A DNA stretch of 64,000 nt. Source: Peromyscus leucopus (Eukaryota; Chordata; Mammalia; Rodentia; Cricetidae). Below are positions 21,995 to 33,174 of this stretch, in pieces. Location: contig NC_051076.1 in the NCBI RefSeq assembly GCF_004664715.2, forward strand, positions 310,001-374,000, given 5' to 3'. The notes under the pieces were generated by a model. It had not been told where the DNA came from. It saw nothing but the letters and a program-made list of their open reading frames with translations, and ran no database searches. Position 1 is the stretch's first letter, and each line of letters opens with the position of its first letter. The translations under genes were made by a program, and so were the position numbers.

Positions 21995-22490
21995 CCCCCC
22001 GTTACAGGACCCCAGTGTTACAGGACCTCAGTCCCCCGTTACAGGACCCCAGTGTTACAGGACCCCAGTGTTACAGGACCCCAGTGTTACAGGACCCCAG
22101 TCCCCCCGTTACAGGACCCCAGTGTTACAGGACCCCAGTCCCCCGTTACAGAACCCCAGTCCCCCGTTACAGGACCCCAGTCCCCCGTTACAGGACCCCA
22201 GTCCCCCGTTACAGGACCCCAGTGTTACAGGACCCCAGTCCCCCCGGTACAGGACCCCAGTGTTACAGGACCCCAGCGTTACAGGACCCCAGTGTTACAG
22301 GACCCCAGCGTTACAGGACCCCAGTGTTACAGGACCCCAGTCCCCCGTTACAGGACCCCAGTCCCCCGTTACAGGACCCCAGTCCCCCGTTACAGGACCC
22401 CAGTCCCCCGTTACAGGACCCCAGTCCCCCGTTACAGGACCCCAGTCCCCCGGTACAGGACCCCAGTCCCCTGTTACAGGACCCAGTCCC
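21995..22490 (+). repeat. Minisatellite, about 26 units of 16 and 21-22 bp
   Basis: Unit core GTTACAGGACCCCAGT (16 bp) alternates with a longer form carrying CCCCC or CCCCCC. I counted 26 units starting at 22001. Units 14-18 are all short and units 19-25 all long, a block pattern expected from recent local expansion. No frame of the plus strand has a stop, which explains overlapping open frames of 191-257 codons (VTGPQ, LQDPS or YRTPV repeats). These are not genes. Confidence 0.97.
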
Positions 22491-22659
22491 CACGGGTGCA
22501 CACTACTTAGCTCCCAAGCCCACTACTATATGCAGTGAAAACCTTCCCTGGATATTTAAACGTGACATCAGCCTAGAGCTCAATGTCATGTCGGCAGAGC
22601 AGTCTTTATTCTTTCACTCTTCACTCCTCTCCACCCATGTCTGTATCATCCTTTTTTTA

Positions 22660-22856
22660 ATGGACGTTTTTAAAAAAAATTATAATTTGATTTAATTTTA
22701 CATATCAGCCAGGGATTCCCCTGTCCTCCCTCCTCCTGCCCCCTTCCCCCAACCTACTCCCGATTCCCACCTCCTCCAGGGCAAAGACTCCCCTGGGCAT
22801 TCAGCTCAACCTGGTAGATTCAGTCCAGGCAGGTCCAGTCCCCTCCTCCCAGATTG
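22660..22856 (-). mobile_element. L1 3' end fragment
   Basis: Reverse-complement of the tail at 32935-33161. Shared blocks are TTTAATTTTACATATCAGCC, CCTGGGCATTCAGCTCAACC and GTCCAGGCAGGTCCAGTCCC. The match ends near 22856. Confidence 0.88.
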
Positions 22857-24062
22857 AGGCTGTGAATTCCTTCAGGAATGAGATAGATCAGATTTGATCA
22901 GGGAAGACCTCCTGAACCTTGACAGATAGTATCTATCAACAAAGGTTATAGCTGGTCTTTCCAGGACTTGGCCATTATCCCAAATTTTCTTTCAGGGACC
23001 TAAAGATACTCTGTCCACAAACAGCATGAAGAAGTATGGAGAACATGATGTCCACATTCCCAAGAGGGGTGTGGGAGCTTTTGGTTATTTGGTGGGTTAT
23101 GGATGTTTGTTATCACTTAGGGGAATATATGAATATAGGATTAAAAGACAGCTATTAATCTCAGATATTTTGCATTGGCATGGATTTGGTGTATTCATAC
23201 AAATTTAAAGTTAGTTTTGTTACACTGTATGTATGTTTCTACTCTTGTTTGGGGTATTTCACTTAATGCAGTTCATTTAAAATGCAATATATAAATAAGA
23301 AATGAGCTTAGTAGTTAATGTATAACAATTAAACTTGTAGTCACATTAGGTATGTTTTCAAATTAAATAGGTATATTTAAAGTTAAATGGTTTTCAAACA
23401 CTTCAAAGACCTACAGAATATGGCATTTAAAATGTTTTGTTAACTTGGGGCTTTTCATGACGAGACACATCTGCTCCTAGCAGCATCAATTTATTCAGAG
23501 ATGATGGGCACTGAGGAAACTCCTTATGGAATTTACATTCATTGTAGCAAGGTTAGCCATTAGGCAAAGAAATTGTTCTTGCCTTTGACTGCTGAGAATG
23601 TGCTGTGCAGGCTGGACATGCAGGACACACAGGAAAAAGACTATTGAACTTTGCCAAAACAAGGCAGAGCAGTCCTTCAAAATTCCTGCTTCACTGAAAA
23701 GTCTGCCAGATATTCTGGACCTGTAGGCTGAAGATGGATGCCCCAACTTTGCAGAAGAACTTTGGGTGGCTGTCAAGGCATCCAAATGTCTCTGTTGTTC
23801 AATAATATTATATCCTTTTGGGTCTTTGACAGACTTGACTAGATAGCTATTTTTGCAATTTTTCTTAGTTATGATAGAGAGTAAATTAGGTGTAAAACTT
23901 TGGGTTCACTAAGATAGGACAGGTAATGCATTATTTTCTCTCAATATGCTAACTACAGACAGACAGAATGTTGTAAACGTAACTCTTACTTGCTGTTCTG
24001 TATATGGTTTAACTACATTAAAGTTAAAACCTTTCATTTTTATTTACACAAAATGGAGAAAA
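22857..24062 (+). mobile_element. ERV internal region, 3' part, non-coding
   Basis: Runs up to a polypurine stretch (AAAATGGAGAAAA) directly before the LTR at 24063. Includes blocks I recognise from rodent non-autonomous class II ERVs, such as TTTTCATGACGAGACACATC, GAAGATGGATGCCCCAAC and CTTTTGGGTCTTTGACAGAC. Stops in all frames; no gag, pol or env reading frame was seen. The 5' end is not defined and no 5' LTR is visible in the window. Confidence 0.7.
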
Positions 24063-24600
24063 TGTTGTAGAATATTGTTTTAAGATGTGCTATATTTGTT
24101 TATGCTGTGCAACATTTGTTTAATGATGCAAAAGTGTGTTGCATTCTTTTATGCCACATTTGTTTAACTCTGTGAAGCTGTGTTACTTTGCCTGTCTGAA
24201 ACACCTGACGTCTAATAAAGAGCTAAATGGCCAATAGCGAGGCAGGAGAAAGGATAGGCAGGGCTGGCAGGCAGAGAGAATAAATAGAAGGAGAAATCTG
24301 GGAAGAAAAGGAAGAAGAAGGAGCAAGAGAATGAGGAGAGGAGGACGCCAGGGTCTAGTCACACAGGCACACAGCCACACAGCCAGCCACGGAGTAAGAG
24401 TGAAAGTAAGATATACAGAAGTAAGAGAAAGATAAAAGCCCAGAGGCAAAAGATAAATGGGATAATTTAAGTTAAGGAAAGCTGGCTAGCAACAAGCTAA
24501 GCTAAGGCTGGGCATTTACAATTAAGAATAAGCCTCCGAGTGTGATTTATTTGGGAGTTGTGTGGTGGGCCCCCCAAAAGAGCAAAAACAACCAACCACA
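24063..24600 (+). mobile_element. ERV 3' LTR
   Basis: 538 bp starting TGTTGTAGAATATTG and ending CAACCAACCACA, preceded by a polypurine tract. Contains GTCTAATAAAGAGC, GGCCAATAGCGAGGCAGG and a TATA-like GAATAAATAG. Same family as the solo LTR at 11827-12316. The missing 5' LTR prevents a target-duplication test. Confidence 0.85.
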
Positions 24601-25244
24601 GAGCTGCCTGAGGATGTATGTCACCTCACTATGCCCTTCTTGGGCTCTGCACTGAAGGTCCGTCCCCATTACCCTCTCTGCCATGGCCCTCGGTCTCTTG
24701 GCCACACACTTTCCTTTGAGTCTCTTCTGAGTCCTGTCTTGCAACTGAAAATATAGTCCTGCATGTTTCCTTCCCTATGAGAATCTGTGACCTGTTGGCA
24801 AGCTCACTTGCCTCTAGCTGTGTGAGGTATATCCAGCCATCTTCTGGTTACCTCAAACTCTACAACTCCATAGTGGTTCAGATGGTCTCACCCCCGAGCT
24901 CTGGGCTGCTCTCCCCTCTATCAACGGGATGACCTGCAGCTGGGCAGCCTCACTCCCACCAACTGCCGTGCGCCATTTATGCGATGCTTTCGACTAACGA
25001 GATTTCATTTGTTACTCTCCTACTGTCAACCATTCCTCACTGAATCTTCACACCAAGAAAATCACATCTAACCACCTTTGTCTGTTTTAAAATGCATTTC
25101 TTGGGTTCTTAAGCTAACCTTCCCTGACTACCTACACACCAGGCACCGGAACACTTAATGCCCCTCGGTCATCTTACCCAATCTGTATAAATGCAGGTCT
25201 TCTGATGTGCTCTCGGCTGGAGACAAGACACTGAGATGAAGATG
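24601..25244. other. Unannotated intergenic sequence
   Basis: Moderate GC. No recognised repeat or exon signature. Confidence 0.45.
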
Positions 25245-25440
25245 AAGGGGCCTGGGGAGCAACTCAGAGCACTTACTGCTCTCTCGGAGAACCTGTCTGG
25301 TTCTCAGCACTCATGTCTAGTCGCTCACACCTGTAACTCCAGCTCTAGAGGACCTGGCTCCCTGGGCACCTGCATACAGGAGGCATATACTCATACAAAC
25401 ATTCACACGTACACATAAATAGAAATAAAAATAAATCAGG
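25245..25440 (+). mobile_element. B2/B3-type SINE
   Basis: Head GCCTGGGGAGCAACTCAGAGC, TTACTGCTCTCTCGGAG, CTGGTTCTCAGCACTCATG, CACCTGTAACTCCAGCTC, then a CA-rich section and an AAATAAAAATAAATC tail. Confidence 0.9.
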
Positions 25441-25990
25441 AAAATGAGAGATAAAAAGACTTAATGCCATGGAGCAAAATAGTAGAGGTAGAATTTGTAC
25501 TGACTACAAATCAATATTCTTTTTATACCCTGTGTGGACTAATTCTTTAAAGCTGATTTTTAGAATTTCTCCATTTGATTTATTTTCTCATGAAGGAATC
25601 TGGCTTGTAATCAGAAGTAAATGTATACTGATCATCTTCAATTCTTTTCCAACAAGAGAAGGCATCAACATCTACCCCACTACAGCATTGAGGGTCTCTT
25701 TAATCCACCTATTCAATAAATTCTAATGCAGAATTTAAAACGGATTTCATATAAAGAGAACACAAAAGACATTACTAACATTTTTTTAAAATGAGAATTT
25801 TCAATTTGAAATATTTAAGAAAAAACAATAAGGCATTGATTATATATAACACATGTACTATAAATCATACATAGTGAATGCTTAAAAGCCCAAGTATGTT
25901 TTATAGAATCAAGTATTATATTATAGGACCAAGATATTTTTTTGCCAGTCACAATCATAACTCATATTTCTCTTATATAAGCTTCTTTTC
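25441..25990. other. Unannotated AT-rich sequence
   Basis: No recognised repeat or gene. Confidence 0.45.
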
Positions 25991-26600
25991 CTTAACAGAA
26001 TATGGCTGCATTATTCCTCTGTGGTCCTACTCGTGGGTAGATTACAATGTTCACAGTGACATATACTGATATGCTAGCAGGGACCTGTCCATGGTCTCTG
26101 CATCCCTGGCCATCTCTGTGCCCTGCACCTGACAAGCAATGGCTAGCACCTACATTTCTGTGGACGTATTGTTTTGGGGCCACTGGAATCTGCCTTGCCA
26201 TTGAAGTTCATGTCTCTGTGAGGTGGTCCCATCTAGAAGTATGGCTGTGAGGAGAGTGTCATTTCCTTAATTCCTCTGCAGGATGAGTTCTTAGGTTTGG
26301 TTTCCTAGGCCTTCTTGCTGGCATGCACTTCCCTTGTGTGTTGTGACCTGACTTGATGGTGCATTGTTAGTGCTTGCTGTCTTGTCCTTTTGCAACCCCC
26401 CTGCTAATGAACCTACAGACCCCATCTAAACATGTGCACTTGCTCCTCCTCTCAGGTTAACTTCAGGTGGAAGCCAGCAACTCAACAACCACCAACCGTA
26501 ACACCAGACATAAACTATTACCCTCCGAGCAGTTCTCTCTCAACTGTAGCTGGTTTCCACTCCCTTTCCTCTTGCTGCATTTCCTACTACTGAAACATTT
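25991..26600. other. Unannotated sequence of moderate GC
   Basis: Differs in composition from its AT-rich neighbour. Open frames of 60-70 codons on both strands match nothing I know. Could be an unrecognised repeat or a diverged processed copy of a transcript. Confidence 0.4.
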
Positions 26601-26607
26601 TTACTTT

Positions 26608-26705
26608 TGTGTGTGTGTGTGTGTGCGTGTGTGCGCGCGCACGTGCGGTGTGTGGATGTGTGTTCTGCCAAGTGCCTTTCCCCACTGAGCTAGCTTCCGA
26701 GACTT
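26608..26705 (-). mobile_element. TG/CG tract and B3-like SINE end
   Basis: A (TG)n run grading into GCGCGCACGTGCG, then GCCAAGTGCCTTTCCCCACTGAGCTAGC, which resembles the reverse-orientation head of a B3-type SINE. The middle of the SINE is missing. Confidence 0.6.
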
Positions 26706-27024
26706 TGGATGTCAGTATGTCTATGCTTATGAGGAATGCCAAAGGAAACAGTGGAGGAGGAAGATAATAGTCCAAACACCACAGAACCAACACTACAGCT
26801 TTGGATTGGAGACTGCAAACTGCATGAGGCTATATCTTCCACTGCCCATTTGCTTTTACTTTTGCTAAAAGGAAGCAAAACAAATTGAACTAAACCAACT
26901 CACAGAGTTTTTTTATTCCAGGGCAAACATTATCATCCAGTCTTATTTCTATCAGCTCTCATGTATATGTTATATTTGGTTTCATATATATGTGAGTAAA
27001 TTAATTTATAAAATACTAAAAAAT
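26706..27024. other. Unannotated sequence
   Basis: No recognised repeat or gene. Confidence 0.45.
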
Positions 27025-27056
27025 CAAACACACACACAGACACACACAGACACACA

Positions 27057-27103
<47 letters not shown>
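27025..27103 (+). repeat. (CA)n microsatellite with CACAGA variants
   Basis: CA repeat with interspersed CAGA in the first half and pure CA in the second. A TA run lies shortly downstream at 27190-27208. Confidence 0.97.
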
Positions 27104-27234
27104 AGAGCTTTGATTGTCCCCCACCACTCTCACTCTATCTCTCATGTGGAAAGCACATATCTACTGCTTCTTAAAGCTGCTATTTCATTTATATATATAT
27201 ATATATACACACAACATTTAACACATATATCAAG

Positions 27235-27475
27235 CCTTAAGTAATTATTTTGAACTTAAAGCTAGGTTATCCAACACCAAATGGTCATCCCTGTAAACAT
27301 TATACAGACTTAGAAGGATGTATTTAAGATTGGTGTGTGTGTGTGATAACAATTAAAGAAAAAGAAGCCATAAATTTTAAAAAGAGCAAGGAGGCTTACT
27401 TACATGGGAGGGGTTGAGGGATGAAAGGGGGAAATGATGTAATTATAATCTCAAAAAATAAAAAAATATTAAAAA
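27235..27475 (+). mobile_element. L1 (Lx-like) 3' end fragment
   Basis: ACACCAAATGGTCATCCCTG, GATAACAATTAAAGAAAAAGAAGCC, AGAGCAAGGAGG, GGGGAAATGATGTAATTATAATCTC, then an A-rich tail. Matches the distal block at 3027-3145. Confidence 0.88.
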
Positions 27476-28524
27476 TAGTTCTTAAGTGTTCTTAAAGTGT
27501 TCAAAAATATCTTGTGCAAGTTCAAAACATACAAAATGAAGTGTTTGTCTTTGAAGTGGAGGGACAGGTGCTTGAGGCTCTGGAAGTGACTCACAGAATC
27601 CCTGGCTAATATAAAGACAGAAAGCAGCAGCACTCTTGGAAGATGCCTGTCTTTAGTGACATGAAGTGTGTCCTCGGTACCACAGCCTTCAGTGTTCTCA
27701 GGAGTGGACACGCACCTGGACAGCTGTAGAGCGCTTAGAAGACACTGCTGCACTTTCTGTAAATTAAACGGAAATGTGAGGATATAGAAGAGGATGAAGG
27801 GGAGAGAGGAACGAAAGATGTAGCGTTTGGAGGATGAGATGTCCTGGACTACTGTGCTTTAGTAGAAAAGCATGAACGCAGGAAGAGGCAGGCTGTACCT
27901 GGGGTGTTGTTTGCATGGGCTCCTCTTTAAATAAACATTAATGTGTTTAAGAGGTCAAATATTCTAGCAGTGTGGCATAGGCAGTTATCTGTCTAAATGT
28001 CAGAAACCCGGCCAGCAGTCCCTCCCCACAAAGGGAAGGGCTTGACACATCTCTTAAGTGTTCTGCTTACGACTGTACCCCACAATAGGTGAAAAACAAA
28101 TGCCAGGTGGAGAACCACGTGTGAGTCCTCAATACACATGCAATCATGGCTGCAGCGTGCAGGGCTTTTTATGCCCCCACTGGGAACCGAACCGTCTGCA
28201 AAGAGTTGTCATTATCAGTGAAGCTAGGATTTCAAAAGCACTACCACACATGCACTGTAGTTCTGTGTGTGGATGTAGCAAAAACATCCACTGGGATATG
28301 TTCCACCTGACGTGACCTGCCACAGTGGCCATGGAAATGATAACTTTAAGCTGCCATGGTTTGCTGTTCTTGTTTTTTTCTGTCTTGGAGCCTTTTGTTG
28401 TGAGATGAAGGTCTTCTATCCAGAGCACCATGGGTGCCATGATATTATTCCTAAGATATACTTGATCTTACTGTTGGAATTTCTCAGAACTATCCCCGCA
28501 TCCTCAGGTGACAAAGGCCTTAGT
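27476..28524. other. Unannotated intergenic sequence
   Basis: About 1 kb without a recognised repeat. Open frames of 85-98 codons overlap on opposite strands with no family signature. Confidence 0.45.
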
Positions 28525-28706
28525 TTTGTTTTACATTTTTCTGTGTATGTGTCCAGGCACACATGTGTTTCACTGTGTGTACCAGTCAGAAGACACCTTG
28601 TGTGTTCAGTTTTCTTCTTCTATCATGTGGATATCAGACAGTGAACTCAGACTGTCAAGTTTGGGCAGTAAGGAACTTTATCCTCTGAGCCGTCTCACTG
28701 GCCCCC
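28525..28706 (-). mobile_element. B3-type SINE
   Basis: Reverse orientation: GTCAGAAGACACCTTGTGTG, CTATCATGTGGATATCAGACAG, GAACTCAGACTGTC, CTCTGAGCCGTCTCACTGGCCCC. The last block is the tRNA-like head. Confidence 0.85.
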
Positions 28707-30605
28707 AAAGGCCCTGCTTTTAATGATGGCATCCATGTACACACAGAGAAACATGTAAGGGGTTCATTATTCCTAATGGGACTGTAGAATTGAGAGAAAT
28801 TGGGATTACCCACTGTTTTCATGATCAACACTTGCAATACAGTACATAAATGCTTCAGTTTACAGAAATAGCTAGACCTTTCCCAACCCTCCCAGTGATT
28901 AATTAGGAAGCCTGTCTTACAGGTTTTTCTCTCAGGTGTAGTAACCTTGCAGCCCTCACCATTAAGAACTAATAAATAAATGCTTGGTTAAGCATAAACA
29001 AGGTGATAGGCAGCGAAAGACTGATGATCTTGGTTTTTATGCAGTATTCTCACTCTGTCATTTTACCTTGGAGGACAAAATAATACACAAAACTAAAAGT
29101 TGCAAAAGCAATTATAGTGAGCCATTTGGTACTAGCCATTTAGAAGGTGTTAATGGTCCACACTGTGAATGAACAGCTATGTGATTATATTGTGATTAAT
29201 TTTAAGAAACAAAAAAATTGTGTTTTCAGAAAGCATTTCCAATCTATAATTAAAGTAAAGATGTATTCCTACTAAAGACACCTAGCAGGGGAATAATAGG
29301 GTCCTTGAATTTTTATGAAAAAGAAGTAAATTAGATTGCAAAGCAAGTACAAACAGAAGCCTGCCTGTTTAGCAGATATTTGAGGACCTAGTAGCACACA
29401 CAGTGTAAATTACCCAACATATAGCTCATCTCCTCACAGATTTCATAACTGACCATCACTTTTACCCTTTTATCTTTGGATAGACTTTGAGAAGTAATAT
29501 ACCAAGTTGGGAACCTTGACAATCTTGAAATGATACATAGTCTTCACATTTTTGGCTTTTATCATAAAAAAGCAGTAAAACGAGTTAACCCTATCATAGC
29601 CATGTAACAGGGGTCTCACAAACAAAGGTATCTTAGGAAAAGCAAGTCAAGAACTACCAGTATATGTGAACATTTGGATAAGCAACTAAGTCTGTGAACA
29701 ACTGATTCAGCTTAAAAAGTTCACTGTGTAGAGCAAAGTATTTTATAAAATGTAAGTCACAGTAAATGTATCAAATATTTCAATTTCATAATTTCTTCAT
29801 TTTGTAATCAGAGCCGTGTGGTTTATGCAAATATAACCAAATTGTACTTCTCTGATAACAGCCAATGTAGTCAAAGATTTCTTTTAAATCAAATAGTGGC
29901 ATACACCACAATATATTCAAAAATCATACTATGGACCCATACTTTACCCCTTTAGAATTTAAGTTTACGTTAAAGCGGTTTCCAGTGGCATTGTACTATA
30001 CCCTAAATAACATTCAAATAGAAAATTACTACTTACTTGGATGAAAGAGCTGTGGATTATCTGTGAATGAGGAATAAGAGAACTACCTAAAAATATCACA
30101 GCTTGATTCGTTATAAATCCCTTTTCTGTTGCAGAGTTGGCATAACATTCAAGTAAATGTGAACCAGAGACAACCATGTTAACTGAATGCTCTAAGGGAA
30201 ATGTCTTCCTTTCACTGTTCTGTAACCCTCTCAGATATTAGTGAGCATCCTACAATATTGACTGCATGCTTCCACCTTCTAGTGGTTTTTCTTCAGGAAG
30301 AGATGGGAAGGAAGAGTACACAAAAGACACCACAGAGGTGCCCTATTTTTCTGGGCATGTGGAACTATTCAAGCACAAAACCACTCATATGCCTTTGTAT
30401 ACAGAGGAAAGTCAACCACTAAATCTCACCATCTAGAAATAATTTCAATATTTGTGACCATCTTTACACAGAGACAAAGGAAATGGAAGTATATTCAAAA
30501 GCAGAATAATTTCATACATGCTATATTCAATAACAAATAACAAGTGAAGGAAAAAATGGTACAAAAGGGAAAATTGTTAAACTTTGGAGAAATGTTTCTT
30601 CACTA
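28707..30605. other. Unannotated AT-rich sequence
   Basis: About 1.9 kb without a recognised repeat or gene. Contains a RUNX-like core directly joined to an octamer at 29817-29832 (see findings). Confidence 0.45.
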
Positions 30606-30609
30606 TGTA

Positions 30610-30790
30610 TTTAAAATTCATGGACACACACATACATATTTATATATAAACACATATAAACATATACACAAATATATAGTATACATTAATTGTCATATCA
30701 ATTGTTATACATACATATATAATTATGTCATATACACACATGTGCTCATATACATATATGAAATTATATACACACATATGTATTAATATA
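30610..30790 (+). repeat. AT/CA-rich low-complexity tract
   Basis: Mixed TATA, CATA and ACACATA repeats over about 180 bases. Confidence 0.9.
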
Positions 30791-30904
30791 AAACAATTCT
30801 GTTTAGCCAAAACAAGTGCTAAAAGGGGCATCTTTTAAAAACCAGTTGTCAAAGATTTGCTAGCACATCAATGGTCCTTCTGACTTGTCCCGTACTTTCC
30901 TTCT

Positions 30905-30905
<1 letters not shown>

Positions 30906-30944
<39 letters not shown>

Positions 30945-31037
30945 CGAACAGTTTTCTTGTAGCTTTGCCTTTCTGACTCATGTACCCTCCTCGTACAGAT
31001 TCCCTTCTCTCCGGTATGGATTAAGGGTCCCAACCGC
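30906..31037 (-). mobile_element. B1 SINE riddled with small deletions
   Basis: A 39-base T run, then a sequence that follows reverse-complement B1 in order (TTTCGAACAG, TTGTAGCTTTGCCTTTCTG, GGATTAAGGGT, CCAACCGC) but lacks many 1-7 base stretches of the intact B1 at 31070-31241. Substitutions are fewer than deletions. Unusual for natural decay. Confidence 0.7.
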
Positions 31038-31065
31038 TAAATATTTTTTAGGTAAGTTTTAGGTT

Positions 31066-31069
<4 letters not shown>

Positions 31070-31101
<32 letters not shown>

Positions 31102-31241
31102 CGAGACAGGGTTTCTCTGTGTAGCTTTGCGCCTTTCCTGGAGCTCACTTGGTAGCCCAGGCTGGCCTCGAACTCACAGAGATCCGCCTGGCTCTGCCTC
31201 CCGAGTGCTGGGATTAAAGGCGTGCGCCACCACCGCCCGGC
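31070..31241 (-). mobile_element. B1 SINE, near intact
   Basis: T run of 32 bases, then the complete cricetid-type B1: CGAGACAGGGTTTCTCTGTG, GCTTTGCGCCTTTCCTGG, GGTAGCCCAGGCTGGCCTCG, ATTAAAGGCGTGCGCCACC, ACCGCCCGGC. CpGs are retained, so it is young. I used it as the local B1 reference. Confidence 0.97.
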
Positions 31242-31642
31242 TGGGTTTATTCTTACACTCTATGGCTTAATAATACTTAACCAGGATTTTTTTGATCTCA
31301 CATGTACCTACATACTATTTTATTTTGATTCTTCCCTTGCTAATGGTATTGTTGATAATTTTTAAGCCTTCATTTGTTTGATAATGCTATCTTTACATTA
31401 TGATATTTTTTATGCTTAAAATCCATATTCCAAGAACATTGCTCTATGGCATTAGACGTCACTTTGTAAAAACTTACGGCACACCCTCATCCTCTCCCTT
31501 TTTTATTTTTTGCTGTTTCAGCTAGAATGTCAAATAGTTCCATCCTTCAAGGCTAGAAGCTGTATTAACATCTGTCTTGGTGTAAATTTTTTTTTTATAG
31601 TTTTCCTAAGCTATATAGCTCATACTATTCTCAGGGACTTTT
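31242..31642. other. Unannotated AT-rich sequence
   Basis: No confident assignment; may contain diverged L1. Confidence 0.4.
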
Positions 31643-31658
31643 AAAAAATGTCTGATTT

Positions 31659-31799
31659 GCCGGGCGGTGCGCACCTTTAATCCAGCACTGGGAGCAGACA
31701 GCGATCTCTGTGAGTTCGAGCCAGCCTGGCTACAAGTGACTCCAGAAAGCAAAGTACGCAGAAACCCTGTCTCGAAAAAAACAAAAAAAAACAAAAAAA
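31659..31799 (+). mobile_element. B1 SINE with many small deletions, exact target duplication
   Basis: Starts GCCGGGCGGT and ends CCCTGTCTCG plus an A-rich tail. The 16-bp duplication AAAAAATGTCTGATTT lies at 31643-31658 and 31800-31815. Compared with the B1 at 31070 it lacks about 15 short stretches, mostly single bases from runs (GGG to GG, CCC to CC), with almost no substitutions. Confidence 0.93.
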
Positions 31800-31924
31800 A
31801 AAAAATGTCTGATTTTTGTTCTATTCTAGTTTCTTCAAAACACTAATTTTGTATCTTTCTGCCATACCCATCACTTCTATAACATTTATTGCATAATTTT
31901 TTTGGTGAAATGCTTATAAGATCT

Positions 31925-32245
31925 CTCTTCTATGTTGTGTGCCTATGCGTGTATGTGTATGTGTGCATGTGCACACGTGTGTGGTGTATGCAATTGTATG
32001 TGCATGTGGAGGTCAGAGGTCAATGTTGGGTGTCCTCCTCTGTAGCTCTTCACATTGCTTATCTGTGACAGGGTCTTTCACTGAACTCAGAACTAACTTG
32101 GATAGAATAGTTAACACACACTCCCCAGTCCTGGAATCGTTAGCTTCCATCACTACACCCAGCTTTTCACATGTGTGCAGGGATCAACTCTGTTCTCACG
32201 CTTGTGCTGGAAACACCTTACCAACAGAGCTAGCTCCCCAGGCGA
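31925..32245 (-). mobile_element. Composite rodent SINE (B4/RSINE-like)
   Basis: Reverse orientation: a TG/CA-rich lead, GGAGGTCAGAGGTCAATGTTGG, GACAGGGTCTTTCACTGAAC, ACTACACCCAGCTTTTCAC, CTTGTGCTGGAAACACCTTACC. The same family reads forward at 56252-56470. It explains the 174-codon open frame that overlaps it. Confidence 0.75.
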
Positions 32246-32459
32246 GTCTTCATTTTCTGAGTGTGTATCTCTCAGTCGCATCTTCCATGACTTTGTTTTT
32301 AGGAGTGTATATTCTAAATTTTATTGCTATCAATGGACTTATTGTGTCTGTAATGATTTCTCATTTCCCTTTAACTTCTTCCCTGATTTTTTCCAGTTTG
32401 GTTTTTATTCTGTATCCTTCCTCTGTGTCCCTTTTAACATTTATCTTATGTTTACTTAC

Positions 32460-32466
32460 TTAGTGT

Positions 32467-32512
<46 letters not shown>

Positions 32513-32670
32513 GCACGCACATGTATGCATGCACACCTGTGCACATGCCACATGCATGTGGTCAGAGGATAATATGTAAAATTTCACCATGTGGGCTTCA
32601 GAAATTGGGGACTGAACTCAGGTTGCAAGGCTGGATGCCCTGGGTCATCTCACTTACTCCAGGTCTCTTT
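32460..32670 (-). mobile_element. B3-type SINE with (TG)n tail
   Basis: (TG)n at 32464-32508, then CATGCATGTGGTCAGAGGATAA, CACCATGTGGGCTTCAG, GACTGAACTCAGGTTGC, CTGGGTCATCTCACTTACTCC. Reverse-orientation B3 plan with a rearranged head. Confidence 0.8.
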
Positions 32671-32921
32671 GAGCTAGTTTTGATCATTCCTGCAGTCTTG
32701 CTATCTATGCCCTTGCAGCCCTGGAGAACGATTCCTTCAACACTCCCAGTTTCCACACGCTCTTTTTAATTGCTGATTTTTCATCTGGCTTTGATTATAC
32801 TCCTTTCATCTTTCAGGTTTTATGGGTAGGTCAGAGTTGATTCATTTCTGCTGACAGAATGGGTAGAGTACATTCTAAAGGACAGGTTAGTTTCTGCTTA
32901 TTTGTGTTTTCCAGTGCTATC
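32671..32921. other. Unannotated sequence
   Basis: Nothing recognised; serves as the target of the L1 insertion that follows. Confidence 0.5.
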
Positions 32922-32934
32922 AAAGAATCCTTCT

Positions 32935-33161
32935 GCTGTTTGGAGCCTGGGGTCTATGCAGGGACACTTTGCTCAGCCTGGGAGGAGGGGACTGGACCTG
33001 CCTGGACTGAGTCTACCAGGTTGAGCTGAATCCCCAGGGGAGTCCTTGCCCTGGAGGAGATGGGAGTGGGGGTGGGCTGGGGGAGGGCAGGGGTGGGGCG
33101 GGAGGGAGGAGGGGGACAGGGAATCCATGGCTGATAATAAAATTAAATTAAATTATATAAA
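32935..33161 (+). mobile_element. Short 5'-truncated L1 insertion
   Basis: 227 bp of L1 3' end (GGAGCCTGGGGTCTATGC, CTACCAGGTTGAGCTGAAT, a G-rich section, AAATTAAATTAAATTAT tail). Flanked by the exact 13-bp duplication AAAGAATCCTTCT at 32922-32934 and 33162-33174. A complete, recognisable retrotransposition event. Confidence 0.95.
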
Positions 33162-33174
33162 AAAGAATCCTTCT

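Noticed and set aside
21922..22695. 257-codon frame and two overlapping frames of 191-193 codons
   Set aside because: Entirely due to a minisatellite unit without stops in any forward frame; no start context or domain.
22857..24062. ERV region checked for an intact retroviral gene
   Set aside because: Stops in every frame; no gag, pol or env signature. Non-coding remnant only.
31939..32463. 174-codon plus-strand frame
   Set aside because: Its first half is antisense to a composite SINE and the rest is T-rich intergenic sequence.
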